Source of the DNA: Fragum whitleyi
Lineage: Eukaryota > Mollusca > Bivalvia > Cardiida > Cardiidae
NCBI GenBank assembly: GCA_948146395.1
Contig: OX411559.1
Location: forward strand, 38,012,715-38,076,714
Length of the DNA: 64,000 nucleotides
Direction: 5' to 3'
The position numbers and the translations under genes are program-made. Below, piece by piece: positions 11,155-22,620 of this stretch. The notes beneath the pieces were generated by a model. The model did no database searches, was not told the origin of the DNA, and saw only the letters and a list, made by a program, of their open reading frames with translations. The stretch's first letter is position 1. Each line of letters starts with the position of its first letter.

Positions 11155-12423
11155 ATGATGGATTACATAAAAAAGAGAGAAATCATATTTGTACTTGCAG
11201 TATTGGCGCATTACAGTTCGGGTACAACTCTAGTTGACCAGGAGAGGCAGCTTCACACCCAGTTATTTACGAACTACAATCCAAGTGTTATACCTCGAGC
11301 GAACACAACCGACGCTATAGGAGTCGAGATAAAACTGAAGATGCTCGTTTTAGACAATTTAGACGTCAAGACGCAAACATTCTCAGCGAGAACCTTCATT
11401 GACATGGTTTGGCAAGACGTGACCTTGACCTGGTCGCCTAGCAACTATAGTGGGCTTCAACATATCTACGTGCCACCAGCAAAAATATGGGTACCCGACC
11501 TTCACATTGAAGGTTCATTTGAGACTTCTATGGACGTATCTGAAGATGGTTCTGTCGCTGTCGATTATACGGGAAGGGCAAAACTTAGCATTTTCAAGAG
11601 TATGACAATCGCTTGTCCTGTCGATATTAGTATGTATCCTTTTGACGAACAGAAGTGCGTAATTGACTTTAAGTCCTTCATGCATCTCGCGAACGAGATG
11701 TATATGGTTGCCACGGAAACATCGATCGACATGGCACAATATTCGAAGAATGGTGAGTGGGAGTTAAGTACTGAAAAGGCGTATTTCTATGACGAGCTGT
11801 TTGCGAACAGCTTTTTCCATCACTTGAAGTTTCCATTTACGGTAAGACGTAAACCACTCTTTTACGTCATGAACGTTGTGTCACCACTGATTTTTACGTC
11901 ATTCCTGAACATTTTCTGCTTCATTTTACCAGCCGAGAGCGGCGAAAGAATGACCTTAAGTATTTCAACCTTTCTGACTTTGGCTGTGTTCCTGACGATT
12001 GTAAATGACTCACTTCCGGTGACGTCAGACAGCGTTTCCGTTTTGGGGCTGTACATGGGGCTACAACTTGCTTGGAGCTGTTTTACGGTTGTTGTATCCG
12101 TCATCTCGATCTACTTTTCTCAGCGGATGAAAGACGATGGGGACGAAGGCGTATCTATTCCATTCCCAATTTTCACCTTCTCCAAGAAAAATCGGGTCAG
12201 CTCTATCAAGGGAGGTAACCAGACCGGAAATGACATCGGGGATAACGTGTCCACCATCTTTGTTCCGGATAATGAGAAACTGACAGGAAAAAGCGCTAAG
12301 AAACCGATCTTAACCTGGGGCCGACTTTCTATCGGATTCGAGAAGGCATGTCTGTACACGAGTATTATCTGGCAAATCAGTATGCATCTGTGGTTCGGTA
12401 TAGGGATTGCTATACAATACTAA
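11155..12423 (+). CDS. Cys-loop ligand-gated ion channel subunit, nAChR-like, intronless (channel 1)
   Basis: A 422-residue pentameric-channel subunit of full length. A signal peptide spans about residues 1-23. The extracellular domain carries WQDVTLTW and IWVPDLHI (loops D/A region) and a true Cys-loop, C154-C168 with 13 residues between. Four membrane helices lie at about 236-259, 265-285, 294-322 and 400-421. The M2 start SGERMTLSIS has Glu at -1' and Leu at 9', as in cation-selective channels. Loop C (about 201-215) lacks the vicinal CysCys of nicotinic alpha subunits, so it is non-alpha-like and its ligand is unknown. The ORF is uninterrupted, unlike vertebrate nAChR genes, which suggests origin by retroposition. 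ATG 11155 follows AAAAAAT and is doubled (MM). Its closest relative in the window is the inverted copy at 33201-34469. Confidence 0.9.
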   Translation: MMDYIKKREIIFVLAVLAHYSSGTTLVDQERQLHTQLFTNYNPSVIPRANTTDAIGVEIKLKMLVLDNLDVKTQTFSARTFIDMVWQDVTLTWSPSNYSGLQHIYVPPAKIWVPDLHIEGSFETSMDVSEDGSVAVDYTGRAKLSIFKSMTIACPVDISMYPFDEQKCVIDFKSFMHLANEMYMVATETSIDMAQYSKNGEWELSTEKAYFYDELFANSFFHHLKFPFTVRRKPLFYVMNVVSPLIFTSFLNIFCFILPAESGERMTLSISTFLTLAVFLTIVNDSLPVTSDSVSVLGLYMGLQLAWSCFTVVVSVISIYFSQRMKDDGDEGVSIPFPIFTFSKKNRVSSIKGGNQTGNDIGDNVSTIFVPDNEKLTGKSAKKPILTWGRLSIGFEKACLYTSIIWQISMHLWFGIGIAIQY

Positions 12424-12451
12424 AGCCTACAGCGCCTTCATGCTGATGAGA

Positions 12452-12545
12452 CGGTACAAACTGTTTGCGAACTATACCCCAATTTGCACGTTCACTCACG
12501 TGCAAAGAGGTGTATAATTTGCAAATAGTTTGCACCGTTTTGTCA
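12452..12545. repeat. Snap-back hairpin element
   Basis: ACGGTACAAACTGTTTGCGA pairs with the downstream GCAAATAGTTTGCACCGTTT, with CACGTGCAAAG at the loop. It lies about 30 bases past the channel stop codon and would place a long hairpin in the 3' UTR. Confidence 0.6.
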
Positions 12546-12751
12546 TCCCGAACGCATGGCTACACCAAACATGATGCACGTATTTCATAGACAAGGGTCT
12601 TTTTTTACTCCTTTCTTCTTTGTTGGCATTTTTAACCTTTTATGGCAATTAAGTTTCTTTCTTACAATCTTTTTTCTTATAAATCTAAATGGAATTTTAC
12701 ACATTAACAATGACATGTGGCATGGAAGTGTCGAAGACGTAACATATATGT

Positions 12752-12988
12752 GACCCGTCGCGGACAAAGGGACCATCTGGGTAGTGCGAAAAGTTTAGAC
12801 CTTAGTCAAACTGCGCGGACTTACAATGATCGGGGCTTTTCGTATTTGGCTATTTTTCTGCATCAAGAATAATACATCTACCAACCCGTGACAGGAATTT
12901 TGAAATTCTGGTTTGACTGTACTAGAACCTATCTCTTTTTTAAATGTTAATTTTACGGAGTTCCGAGGTGGTCCCTTTTCGCGTGATA
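12752..12988. mobile_element. MITE-like element with TGACCCGTC ends
   Basis: TGACCCGTCGCGGACAAAGG at the left and CCCTTTTCGCGTGATAGG at the right form imperfect inverted repeats. Related ends occur near 35111-35150 (GTGACCCCTTACGTGAAAAA) and 61121-61152 (TTTTTGCGTGACGGGTCACA). Confidence 0.45.
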
Positions 12989-13150
12989 GGCGATATAGGT
13001 TAAAGACTATAAAATACATATTACGTGTACTTAAAGTTGAAATGAGACGCCAATTAAATGAAGACGCCAATAAAAAAAAATGTATTTTTCATTTATAATC
13101 TTGTTTTATGGGACAAGAAGAGCCAAACTTGTGGCGATATATCCTCATTT

Positions 13151-15048
13151 TTAGCTCGGCTTTTTTCGGAGATCACTCTGACGTCGTTCGTGTTGATGTT
13201 GGCATTGGCACTTGGCCACATCTCTGTTGTTATTAAAAATATCTCCATGAAACTTGACATGTGTGTTCACCATCAAAAAAGCTATCCGGACTATGAAGAA
13301 GATAACTGTGGAAACATTTTTTAAGAGTTAATACCCATTCTCTGTAACGACTTAAACTATTTTGGCACACATGGTCTCCGATTTTGATGAAATTTCATAT
13401 ACAAGAAGGGAATAATGATAGGAGAAGAAATTGACCAAAAAAATGTTTTTAGATCATCTGGTTACCATGGCAACGACCTTCAAAGCACGGAATTTTGCAA
13501 TATTAAGCTTTTTTGAAGGTATATAATTTGGTATTTACATGAAGATGATGGTTGATTTTGTATGTATTGAATAATCTAGGACCAAAAATTTTGAACTAGA
13601 TTATTGTTGAGTAAGTTAGTGTCAAAAAAGTTGGTTACCATGACAACAAATATGGCTAATTTTGATAAATTGATTTCAAAATGTTGTTTATAATTTCCAG
13701 TTTTTCTTCACATATGACTGACTTTTGATATGTAAATGGAATTTATTATATAAAAGGAGCAACTAAGATTCCAATTAATTTTGTTGTTGTGCACATTGGT
13801 TACCATGACAACGGTAACTATGGCTCATAACTTGGCTGCTTTTGTTACTTTGGAATTGTTTTTTTAATTTTTGCAGCATGATTAACCGATGATGATTGTT
13901 GGAACATATCTAACAAAAAGCGCTCTTTCAAAAACCGCAAAAAATCATTGGGCCTTTTTGTTACCATGGCAACCATTTTTTTTATTTTCTTAAATCAGTT
14001 ATTTAAAGTCCCTTAAAGTTTATATGTGTTAAGGAAAAAGATCAAATAAGCCGCTATCAAAATACAAGAAAAAAGAATCAAACTTTTAATAGTTACCATG
14101 GTAATTTGTAGATACAACCCAAAATTAAGCATTTTTGGGATGATTTTGCAGCCTTATTCCTAAAAAATTGGACCGACTTACACAACTATTTTGATATATA
14201 AGTTAGAGGAAAGTTTGAACTTTATTTAAGATTAAGAAATATTCCGATTGCTTAGTGTTGGATAGCCGTATCCAAGGACTAAAAATGGATTTTTGTGAAT
14301 TATAACATACTTGTTCCCATAGCAACAGGCTATTTCCTGCAAGTTTTTGAAAAAAAATTCTCATGTGTCCTAAAAGGTCTATTTGAGCAATTTTACAAAT
14401 TATCATAACATTGAATTTGAGTTCAATAATCTAGTCATTTTAGGATTCTAAAGAGTTCTGAAGTTGCCGTCATTTAAGGGATATGAATTCGCGTTGCCAT
14501 AGCAACGAACACAAAAATTATTTTTATTTGAAAGTTTATGTGGTATTTCCTCGTTAAGCCGAAAACACTGTCTGTATTTTGTCATTACATTTGAAAAAAT
14601 GCAAAAACAATATTTAAGTAGGGTATGTGTATTGTTGCCATGGAAACATAAGTTAACAACATAGGCCCAAAAATATTATTACTTCATTTGAGAGAACGAT
14701 GATGGGGAACTTACATGTTGTGTGTTTTTATTTTAGTTTGTGCTGCATTACTGATATATTTGCCTGTAAAAACTCGTAAAAAGAGACTTTTTCAATCTTT
14801 AATGTGTGTTTCCATGGCAACCAGAAGTGATATCAAGAATTTTTTCATCTTATTTTTACTTTTGGGTCAGCCCTAGCCTCATGTTTAAATTTTTCAAAAT
14901 TTGAGACATAGCGTGCCACAACCTCTATTTAAAAGTGTAAGTGCTTACAGAGAATTGCTATTAAGCACCTTTTTCGACTTAGATTTTTTGCACTTTACAG
15001 CACCTGCAGCCGAGCGTTACACCCGTAGACGGTGCTCTGGTTTTTTCC
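13151..15048. repeat. Tandem-core element with nine X-box-like motifs
   Basis: The stretch begins TTAGCTCGGCT and ends near GCAGCCGAGCG...GGTGCTCTGG, a terminal inverted-repeat pattern like the other Pearl/HINE-like elements here. The core is a degenerate repeat of about 130-220 bases, each unit carrying GTTNCCATRGCAAC or a close variant. These sit at 13461, 13634, 13799, 13960, 14092, 14313, 14493, 14634 and 14808. The sequence between motifs is much less conserved. No coding capacity. Confidence 0.7.
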
Positions 15049-15145
15049 AGCAATTATTTTAAAAATTAGACTATATGGCTATGAAAATGCCATTAATTAT
15101 TTGTACAAGTCGATATTTTGCGCTAAATTACCTTGTTGAAATGTA

Positions 15146-15577
15146 CAGTTAATAGTATTGAGAAACTGATATTCATCATAATCAAAACCATGTTTGATAG
15201 CTCACCCATAGCTTAATTAATTGGTTCATTCAAACACTCACTCAAAACACTCGAACCATTCAAAAATGCTCAAGATGACTAAATAACATAAGAACACTCA
15301 ATACATTCTAAATGAATATAGCTGTAAAAAATCTCGAATTCAATGACAATTGAAATTGTAAGCGTCTGATTGGTTCTTGAATATATTAGAAGCTTGTTTG
15401 CATATCTCAATGAAGGGATGTACTAAATATAACTAATTCTGTTCACCCCGAACAAAATTAACGATATAGGTTACCTCCCTTTAATTTTACTCAAAAATAA
15501 CTCCTTGCACCCATTCATTTTTATTTAAAAACATTCATAAATAATTCAACTTGTCAACTTCACGATGTTGTTAACTG
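15146..15577 (+). mobile_element. Tc1/mariner-like MITE, copy F with intact TA target site
   Basis: CAGTTAATAGTATTG at the left and GATGTTGTTAACTG at the right, each bordered by TA (15144-15145 and 15578-15579). CAGT ends and TA duplication are the signature of Tc1/mariner. The body is colinear with copies B, D and I; length 432 bases. Confidence 0.75.
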
Positions 15578-15686
15578 TATGCGTTGTCTCCGCCTTCAAT
15601 TAAGGGATCCCTTGATCCGCTCCTTAACCTCCATGACGTCAATCGGGAACCCTCGGTGATTCTACGGAATAGACTCGGAAATATCA

Positions 15687-18121
15687 ATGCGCAGCCATGA
15701 AAGCACGTTGTTTTGCATATGTATATTGGAATGCTCTCAGCCTTTTACCAATAAATCAGTATCATGTATTCAACACGTAAATAAACAAAGATGGTTTGAT
15801 AAAAAATGTAAAAATTTAAAAACAGTTAAAAATAAATGTTTAACTAAGTTTAGGCAATCAAGGTCAAACGAAGATCTAGAGGTATATATCAAAAGTAAAA
15901 ATGAGTATAATTTATACTGTAAAACACAGCGCGCATCATACAATAAAAAGCGCAAGGATAAGATATCAACACATATCAATGACCCAACGAAATTTTGGAG
16001 CTATTTGAAACCTGACCTGAATGGTCCCCAATTTAGCCAATGCATAGAAACTGAAGCATGGGTTGAACATTTCAAAAATTTATTCAATAAACGAGAGGGT
16101 GTAGCTGAATAGATTGATAATTTAGACACTGACGACCTATCCGAAATTGAGGATTTGTTTTTCAATAGCGAAATTTCAGAAGACGAAATTCGTAAAGCTA
16201 TAAAGAGTTTGAATCCATCGAAATCCTCTTCCGGTAATCTAGCTGCTGAGCATTTATACATGGAATTGAATTCTTAATACCTGTGTTAAAGCAATTATTT
16301 AATAGAATTTATTGCACGGGAGAATTCCCAACAACTTGGACAAATTATACCCTAATTCCAATTCACAAAAAGGGATCTAAAAGTGACCCGAACAACTATA
16401 GAGGAATTGCATTAATAGACGTGTTTAGTAAATTGTATATAAGTGTCCTAACTGATAGAGTTACTTTTTTCGCGGAATCTTTTTCAAAAATTTCAGAAGC
16501 ACAAGCCGGCTTCAGAAAAAACTACAGGACTGTAGACAATGCCTTTGTTCTATATTCTGCTGTTTCAAAATATTTATGCAGGAAGGGGAAAAAGTTATAT
16601 GTTGCATTCATAGATTTTGAGAAGGCATTTGACTCAGTCTCTCATTCTAAATTATTTACAGTTCTACGTGAGAAAGGATTAAAAGGTAAATTGCTTTCAG
16701 CTATCCAAAGCATATATAGATCAGTTAAGGCCTGTATAAGAAATGGTTTTGAAGTTTCAGATGTTTTTGATTGCCCCATCGGCTTACGTCAAGGATGTAA
16801 ATTGAGTCCAATATTATTTTCTCTATTTATAGATGATCTGTACTCATCCATGTGTACAACAGATACCTCAGGGATTCAATTGTTCCCAGATCAAATACAA
16901 ATTTGTATTCTTTTGTTCGCTGACGATGTAGCTCTTCTATCGGACACCATAGTAGGACTACAAAAGCAACTTAATACACTGCACAGTTTTTGTGAAAAGT
17001 CAGCTCTAAAGGTTAATGTGTCAAAGTCCAAAATCATTGTCTTCAAACAAGGGGGGAGCCTTTCTAAAAAGGAAAAATGGTTTTATGATGGTTCAAGAGT
17101 AGAATGTTTAAACAGTTTTTCATATGTAGGTCTTCTTTTCACCAGTAAACTGTCATTTTTTCAGATGGCAGAGAATCAAACAACAAAAGCAAAACGCGTT
17201 TTCCATTATATAATCAAGCGTTTAAAAGATTACCACCCTATGAGTTATGATATGTTTTTTAAAATTTTTGATAGTAAGGTAAGCCCGGTGCTTTTATATG
17301 GAAGCGAACTCTGGGGAATAGATATTCAGGATTGCACGGAAAGATTTCATCACTATATTTGTAAATGGTTCATGAATGCCCCACAGAAAGCATGTAACGC
17401 AGCAGTTTTAGGGGATACTGGGCGTTTTCCACTCTATGTATTAACACAGCACAGGTCTATAAAATTTTGGCTAAGATTATTAAGATGTAATGAAAATAGA
17501 TACATTAAAAAGTGTTACAATATGCTAAAATATCTTGACGAAAGTGGCTATACAAACTGGGTAACAACAATCAGACTAAATCTTTACAAAAATGGATTTG
17601 GATATGTTTGGGAAAGCCAAGGAACTTTTAACGAAAATAAATTTCTTGTAAATTACATCAATAAACTGAAGGATCAATATATACAATTATGGCATATTCA
17701 ATGTGAAGAAAATAAAAAATTAACATTATATGTTAATTATAAACAGGAATTTGTATTTGAAAAATATCTAGATAAAATTGATGTTCCTAAATTCAGAAAA
17801 AGTCTAGTCAAATTTCGAACTTCATCTCATTCTTTGATGATCGAGAAAGGCCGTCATATAGGTATTGAAGCCAAGGAAAGATTTTGTATTTTCTGTAATG
17901 AACAGGAAAATGAATATCATTTTCTTCTTGTATGTCCCCATTATCAAGATATTCGTACAAAGTACTTACCCAAAAAATTTTATGAAAAACCATCTTTGTT
18001 TAATTTTAATGTATTATTAGCAAGCAAAAAGACTAGTCTTGTAAGATCTCTTGCGATGTTTATATACTATGCCTTTGAGAAGAGATCAGAAGCCTTACAA
18101 AACCATTCTTTGATACCTTGA
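15687..18121 (+). pseudogene. Non-LTR retrotransposon (LINE) polymerase ORF, 5'-truncated with a stop and a frameshift
   Basis: The first part (15687-16112) encodes a 141-residue linker upstream of the reverse transcriptase, ending at an in-frame TAG. The same frame then continues readable to about 16275. After a frameshift the main block (16283-18121, about 612 residues, first codon not a true start) holds the reverse transcriptase: IPIHKKG, NNYRGIAL, FIDFEKAFDSV, GLRQGCKLSP and LLFADDVAL with the catalytic DD near 16920. The C-terminal part carries a C-x2-C-x7-H-x4-C zinc-binding motif (CIFC...HFLLVC). No endonuclease domain is visible. A dead, 5'-truncated copy; clade not assigned. Confidence 0.8.
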
Positions 18122-19230
18122 ATTGTATATTCCAAAGCACTTATATCTCAAGGAGTATTAGTTACCATAGAAAGTGTATTTTCTTTGACAATTGTGAATT
18201 CGTTATTTTTTAACTGAAATACTGAAAACATCATGCTAATTAGTATTTTGATGCTTACCCAACTGATTATATATTTTGTTTCGTGCAAATTGTCAATTTA
18301 ACAGAAATTTCAGCCAGTTCGATCCAAGTTTTTGTAGCGAAAGCAGACTGTGTAGACAGAGATCAGGCTACACGTCAGTGCAGGCTGATCTTAGTCTCTA
18401 CTGACTGCCAAACCTTTCTATAAAGCATAAAGATGTTGTGAGCAGCATGATAGGGTTGAAATATTCTAAATATCTGATATGACTGCATATTCCATATTTC
18501 AGGTTTGGAAGGCTGTAAAATATGTCTTTGATTACCTCATCGATTATCTGTTTTGTACAATTTGTAAATGTATTGGGTATATGGGCCGGTGGCCTTTTCA
18601 TACATTCCAAATAAACTATGAGAAACTATGTGTTACAAAACGTCAAAAGCATCAACATTTCCACTAATGATGAAGTTAAGTTGAACTAATCAACTATAAG
18701 ACTAAAACTGGGCATTTTATCATTTGATAACAAATCGCAGTTTTTTCTGCTGCGATTTGTAATCAAATTATTATAAGCCTTAAAGATATCCATTGCCAAT
18801 CGGAATGCATATATAGGATCTGTCATAAGATTTTATTTGAGACAAGCTGATCTTAACCGAGTCTATGAATATAAATGTTATTAAGCGAGCCTTGGCGAAC
18901 TTAATAACTTTTCGATTCTAGACGAGGTTAAGATCAGCATGTCTAAAATAAGATCGAGTTACAGTTTCTTTTTCTCGCATTAACAACATTTTATATGTAA
19001 AATGTCATTTTTTTTACGCTCTGGTAACAAAAACAACGCGTAAAAGTGCGTTTGGTGACGTTGTGATGACGTCATTTAGAACGCGATCTTAAACATGTGT
19101 AGGACATGTGTAGGACAAGGATATCTTCTATAGCTGTTCGCTATGGACAATAAGAATAACTATGTGAGAAAAGTGATTGTTAGATAACAAAAGACGAAAC
19201 ATCCATTAAAAAAAAAAGGCTATAGATTTT
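18122..19230. other. LINE 3' flank and small inverted repeats, no gene
   Basis: Three fold-back units are visible: about 18335-18412 (AGACTGTGTAGACAGAGATC and its complement), about 18700-18777 (ACAAATCGCAG / CTGCGATTTGT) and 18831-18955 (AAGCTGATCTTAACC / GGTTAAGATCAGCA). No coding region is supported. Confidence 0.45.
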
Positions 19231-19235
19231 AATTA

Positions 19236-19415
19236 TGGTGCATTTGATACTCATTCTTTTGAAAACAGTCTTAATCACTCACTCAGCGCTCCATCCATTC
19301 ACTTACTGAAAACGTTCCAAAATTGTTCCAATATGCTTCCAAAACCGTTGCAAAACAACTTCATTCAAATCGATTAAATCATTTCTCTATTTATCGGATG
19401 ACGTCGAGTTTGAAG
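19236..19415 (+). mobile_element. Tc1/mariner-like MITE, partial copy G
   Basis: Contains CACTCACTCAGCGCTCCATC and the following family segments, then breaks off where the next repeat begins. Confidence 0.4.
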
Positions 19416-19474
19416 TTTATAGATATATATGGTATATAGGTATATAGAAGTATATATAGAAGTATACATATGTA

Positions 19475-19790
19475 CTTAGTGGTTTGTATTAGAAAAAAAT
19501 ATCTAACGAAGTTGGGAGAATTGATCATTGTCGAGGCTCTGTCGAGACAAGTATCAATTCTCACAACCGAGTTATATATTAGATGTTTTTCCATACAATA
19601 AACTAAGTACACTAAGTACGTATTATACTTATCTTATAACCTTTTTTTTTGTCTTGTTTTCGTCAATGTTTCTAACTGAAACGCAAGTTTCTAAAAACAA
19701 CATTATTATATCATTGTTCTAAAAATAACTATAAGATATCATAAAAATAGCATGCGGGGTGTTAACACATGGATATTTGTATAGGTATAA
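19475..19790 (+). repeat. Dispersed 320-bp repeat with central hairpin, copy 1 of 3
   Basis: Contains GGGAGAATTGATCATTGTCG, GAGGCTCTGTCGAGAC and a complementary TATCAATTCTCAC, followed by CTTATAACC...TTCTAACTGAAACGCA. Other copies lie at 20397-20715 and 56729-57032. Confidence 0.65.
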
Positions 19791-20094
19791 GATACATCTC
19801 ATTAACATGGATACATTATATAATATTGCATAAACTGAAAAACAATTACAACTACCACCATCACCAACAACAACTCGTCTTCTTTATTGGGAAGATGAGA
19901 GAAAGTAATATCAGATTTAATTCTGAAATTATCCTGCATGTATTGAATAATAATCTGTAGAATGTCACAATCATCTGTCTTTGTTATATATAATCAAAAC
20001 CTGTATCAGTGTGGAAACTGATGACTTTCCGTCACAAGGCCTTGTCACAGATACTCGTCACAAATTTCATCTTCACTGTGACGTCACACCGTCC

Positions 20095-20255
20095 TTTCAG
20101 ACATTTGTCTCCCACTCATGGGTGGATAATCCTAAACCTATGTGGCATGACGGCCGGAGGCTAGGAAAGGATGAAATGGTAGTACTGTTTCGAGAAATAC
20201 TAGGGTACATTGTTAGGTGCTCCAGCCGAGGTAATATGACCGAAAGATTTTAGAC
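20095..20255 (+). repeat. tRNA-derived SINE, body only (5' truncated)
   Basis: Matches the body of the full SINE at 28080-28357 from CATTTGTCTCCCACTCATGG to GGTGCTCCAGCCG and GACCGAAAGATTT; the tRNA-like head is absent. Confidence 0.6.
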
Positions 20256-20396
20256 GTATAGGCGTATAGTGTCATTTTTGCTTTAGTGGTAGATTTCAGT
20301 CACTATTTTTGTTGAGGCTATACTACCCTATTCATTCAATTCAAATCCAATCATTGTCTGGAATCTTTCAGATACCTCACTCATCGACAGATATAT

Positions 20397-20715
20397 ATAA
20401 TACATACTAATAAGGCTTAGTGTTTTGTATGAAATAAAATATCAAACGAGGTTGGGAGAATTGATCATTGTCGAGGCTCTGTCGAGACAATTATCAATCT
20501 CACAACCAAGTTAGATATTTTGTTCATACAATACACTAAGTACGTATCATATTTATCTTATAACCTCTATTTGACTTGTTTTCGTCGATGTCTCTAACTG
20601 AAACGCATGTTTCTAAAAATAACTGCATGATCATTCTAAAAATAACTTTGTGATAACATAAAAAATATCATACGGGTTGTTACCACACGGATATTTGTAT
20701 AGTTATAAGATAAAC
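20397..20715 (+). repeat. Dispersed 320-bp repeat with central hairpin, copy 2 of 3
   Basis: Colinear with the copy at 19475-19790: GAGGTTGGGAGAATTGATCA, the GAGGCTCTGTCGAGAC core, and CTTATAACC...CTAACTGAAACGCATG. Confidence 0.65.
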
Positions 20716-22400
20716 TTGCCTATTTCATTTAATAGAACTATTTGTCTAGAAAAAGAATTTAAACAATCGATTAACTTTCACACTGTTTTAAGAGTTTAAA
20801 CGTATGATCGAGCTTACGGTGTACTCTGTCCATATTTCTGCAAATCCACCTATCCGGTAAATCAGCCTCTTTGTGTCTTTTCTAATTGCTCACTTTTCTA
20901 TGCCACGGTGTGCATTCATGAAATGATTCGTGCTTACTGAGGGAAAGTAAACACATTTCATCCGCCTGGTTGAGTTAAAAATCCAGGTAACCCTAACCTC
21001 AGAAGTTCAAACGGATCAAGCTTTGTATGTAGACAAGCTATAAACATGAGTAGATATTAAAAAAAAGGTTTACCTTATTTTTTTTTACCTTGACCCTAAA
21101 TGCAACGGCCCGCTACTTGGGCTGCGGCCCTGCGAGGGCAAACACCAATCGCTACAGGATTGCACCAAAAGCAATAAAAAAAGGGGGAATCTGAAAAACT
21201 GAAGTTTGAATTTTGTTAAGGCTTACCAACAACGATGACTTTCATAATTTAAATTATCAACTCTACCATTTTTTCCTAAATTGTTTGATAGTTAAACAAC
21301 TAAGTAGCGAAAATCAGTGGTATGAAATCGAAACGTGTATCAGATGACGTACCGGAATAAACACTGGGAAAACCCATACCTAATAATAGAATTGAGACCA
21401 GTTTATTGACACGTTTCAGTGTAAACTATTTCGTGTTTCTGTGGTAAGTATCGCATCTTGCATGTATTCTTTAATCATAATCTGCTCTTTAAGACTTATT
21501 GACATTATTCTCAGAATTTTAAGGGATTACAAATAAAATTTTCTCTTTAAGTCTTACAATTAACAAATTCCATGTCAGTAAACACAAGTCGTAATATTTT
21601 TTAAATAGATATTTTCATCGATGTCAATCCACCATAAGAAAAACATAGACCCTTATTTGTGAATTTGCTTTTGCTTTGCTGAATTGGCGAGTAAAAATAT
21701 CAAGGGCGTAGCAACCATTACGCACATTACGCAAGTGCGTAATAAATATGAATCTTCTTCCAACAATGTCCTTAAAATGATTATAACATCGAAACTACGG
21801 CTTATTTAAGCCGTTGTTTCGATGTTTTGATTATTCACAAACGCTCATAACATAGAAAGGGGATTTGACGTAGGACATTCATCTTTTGTCATTGTCAACT
21901 TATCGCCATTATCCTTTATATATTATGTTGGTCGCCTTCTGAATGCGTATATATTTCAAAATCCTATTATGCGCACAATTTCGTATAAAATCATCTGGAC
22001 TTATACATGTAAATTGTGACTTGTTTTCCTGACCCATGGTTTTCTGTGTATTGGTAGGGTTTATGTGACCATATTTACGATCGAATGAGTTTACAAAGAA
22101 TTCATGCATGAATAAATATAGATTTGTAGATGAATAAATGATATTACGAAAGACTTTTGAAATTGTTTTCCCTTAACATTCTTTATTGGCTCACGTCTAT
22201 TTCTTTTTATTTTTTTATGATTCAAAGTAAAGCGTGCAGTGGCGGATCCGGGGGGACCATTCTCCCTTTGATGCCTATTCAGCTCATTTTCATAGGAAAT
22301 TTCAAACAAAATTGAAAAGAATTTTTAATTTTCGTGAACAAAATATAATCAGGAAGGACTAGTACGGCCAACAAGGGTCCTCTTTTTATGTTAATGTGTC
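20716..22400. other. Gene-free stretch
   Basis: No protein or RNA gene recognised. A small hairpin lies near 21783-21830 (AACATCGAAAC / GTTTCGATGTT). Short open frames on both strands lack recognisable motifs. Confidence 0.4.
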
Positions 22401-22414
22401 CCCGCTTTAAGATA

Positions 22415-22564
22415 GTGGACCCGTAATAGTTCGGCCACGTTTTCAAAGTAATGAACTTTAACAGTGTTTGCCGAGGTTTCCTAATGATTTTCATTGGGAA
22501 ACCTCGGTCAACATTGTGAAAGATCATGAGATCCGAAATGTTGCGGGACTATTACGGGTCCACT
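22415..22564. repeat. 150-bp inverted repeat
   Basis: GTGGACCCGTAATAGT at 22415 pairs with ACTATTACGGGTCCAC at 22549-22564, and an inner stem (CCGAGGTTTCC / GGAAACCTCGG) lies at 22471-22507. A non-autonomous fold-back element is the simplest reading. Confidence 0.55.
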
Positions 22565-22620
22565 ACGTTAAATATAGACTCTCTCTGACAATTAAGTTCT
22601 TCTCATCTACATGGTGCAAC

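Noticed and set aside
10983..11237. Open frame with a lysine run overlapping the channel 1 start
   Set aside because: It is translation of an A homopolymer and of the channel gene in another frame.
18479..18667. Small protein after the LINE
   Set aside because: No domain and no conserved context; more likely 3' flank of the LINE or unrelated AT-rich DNA.
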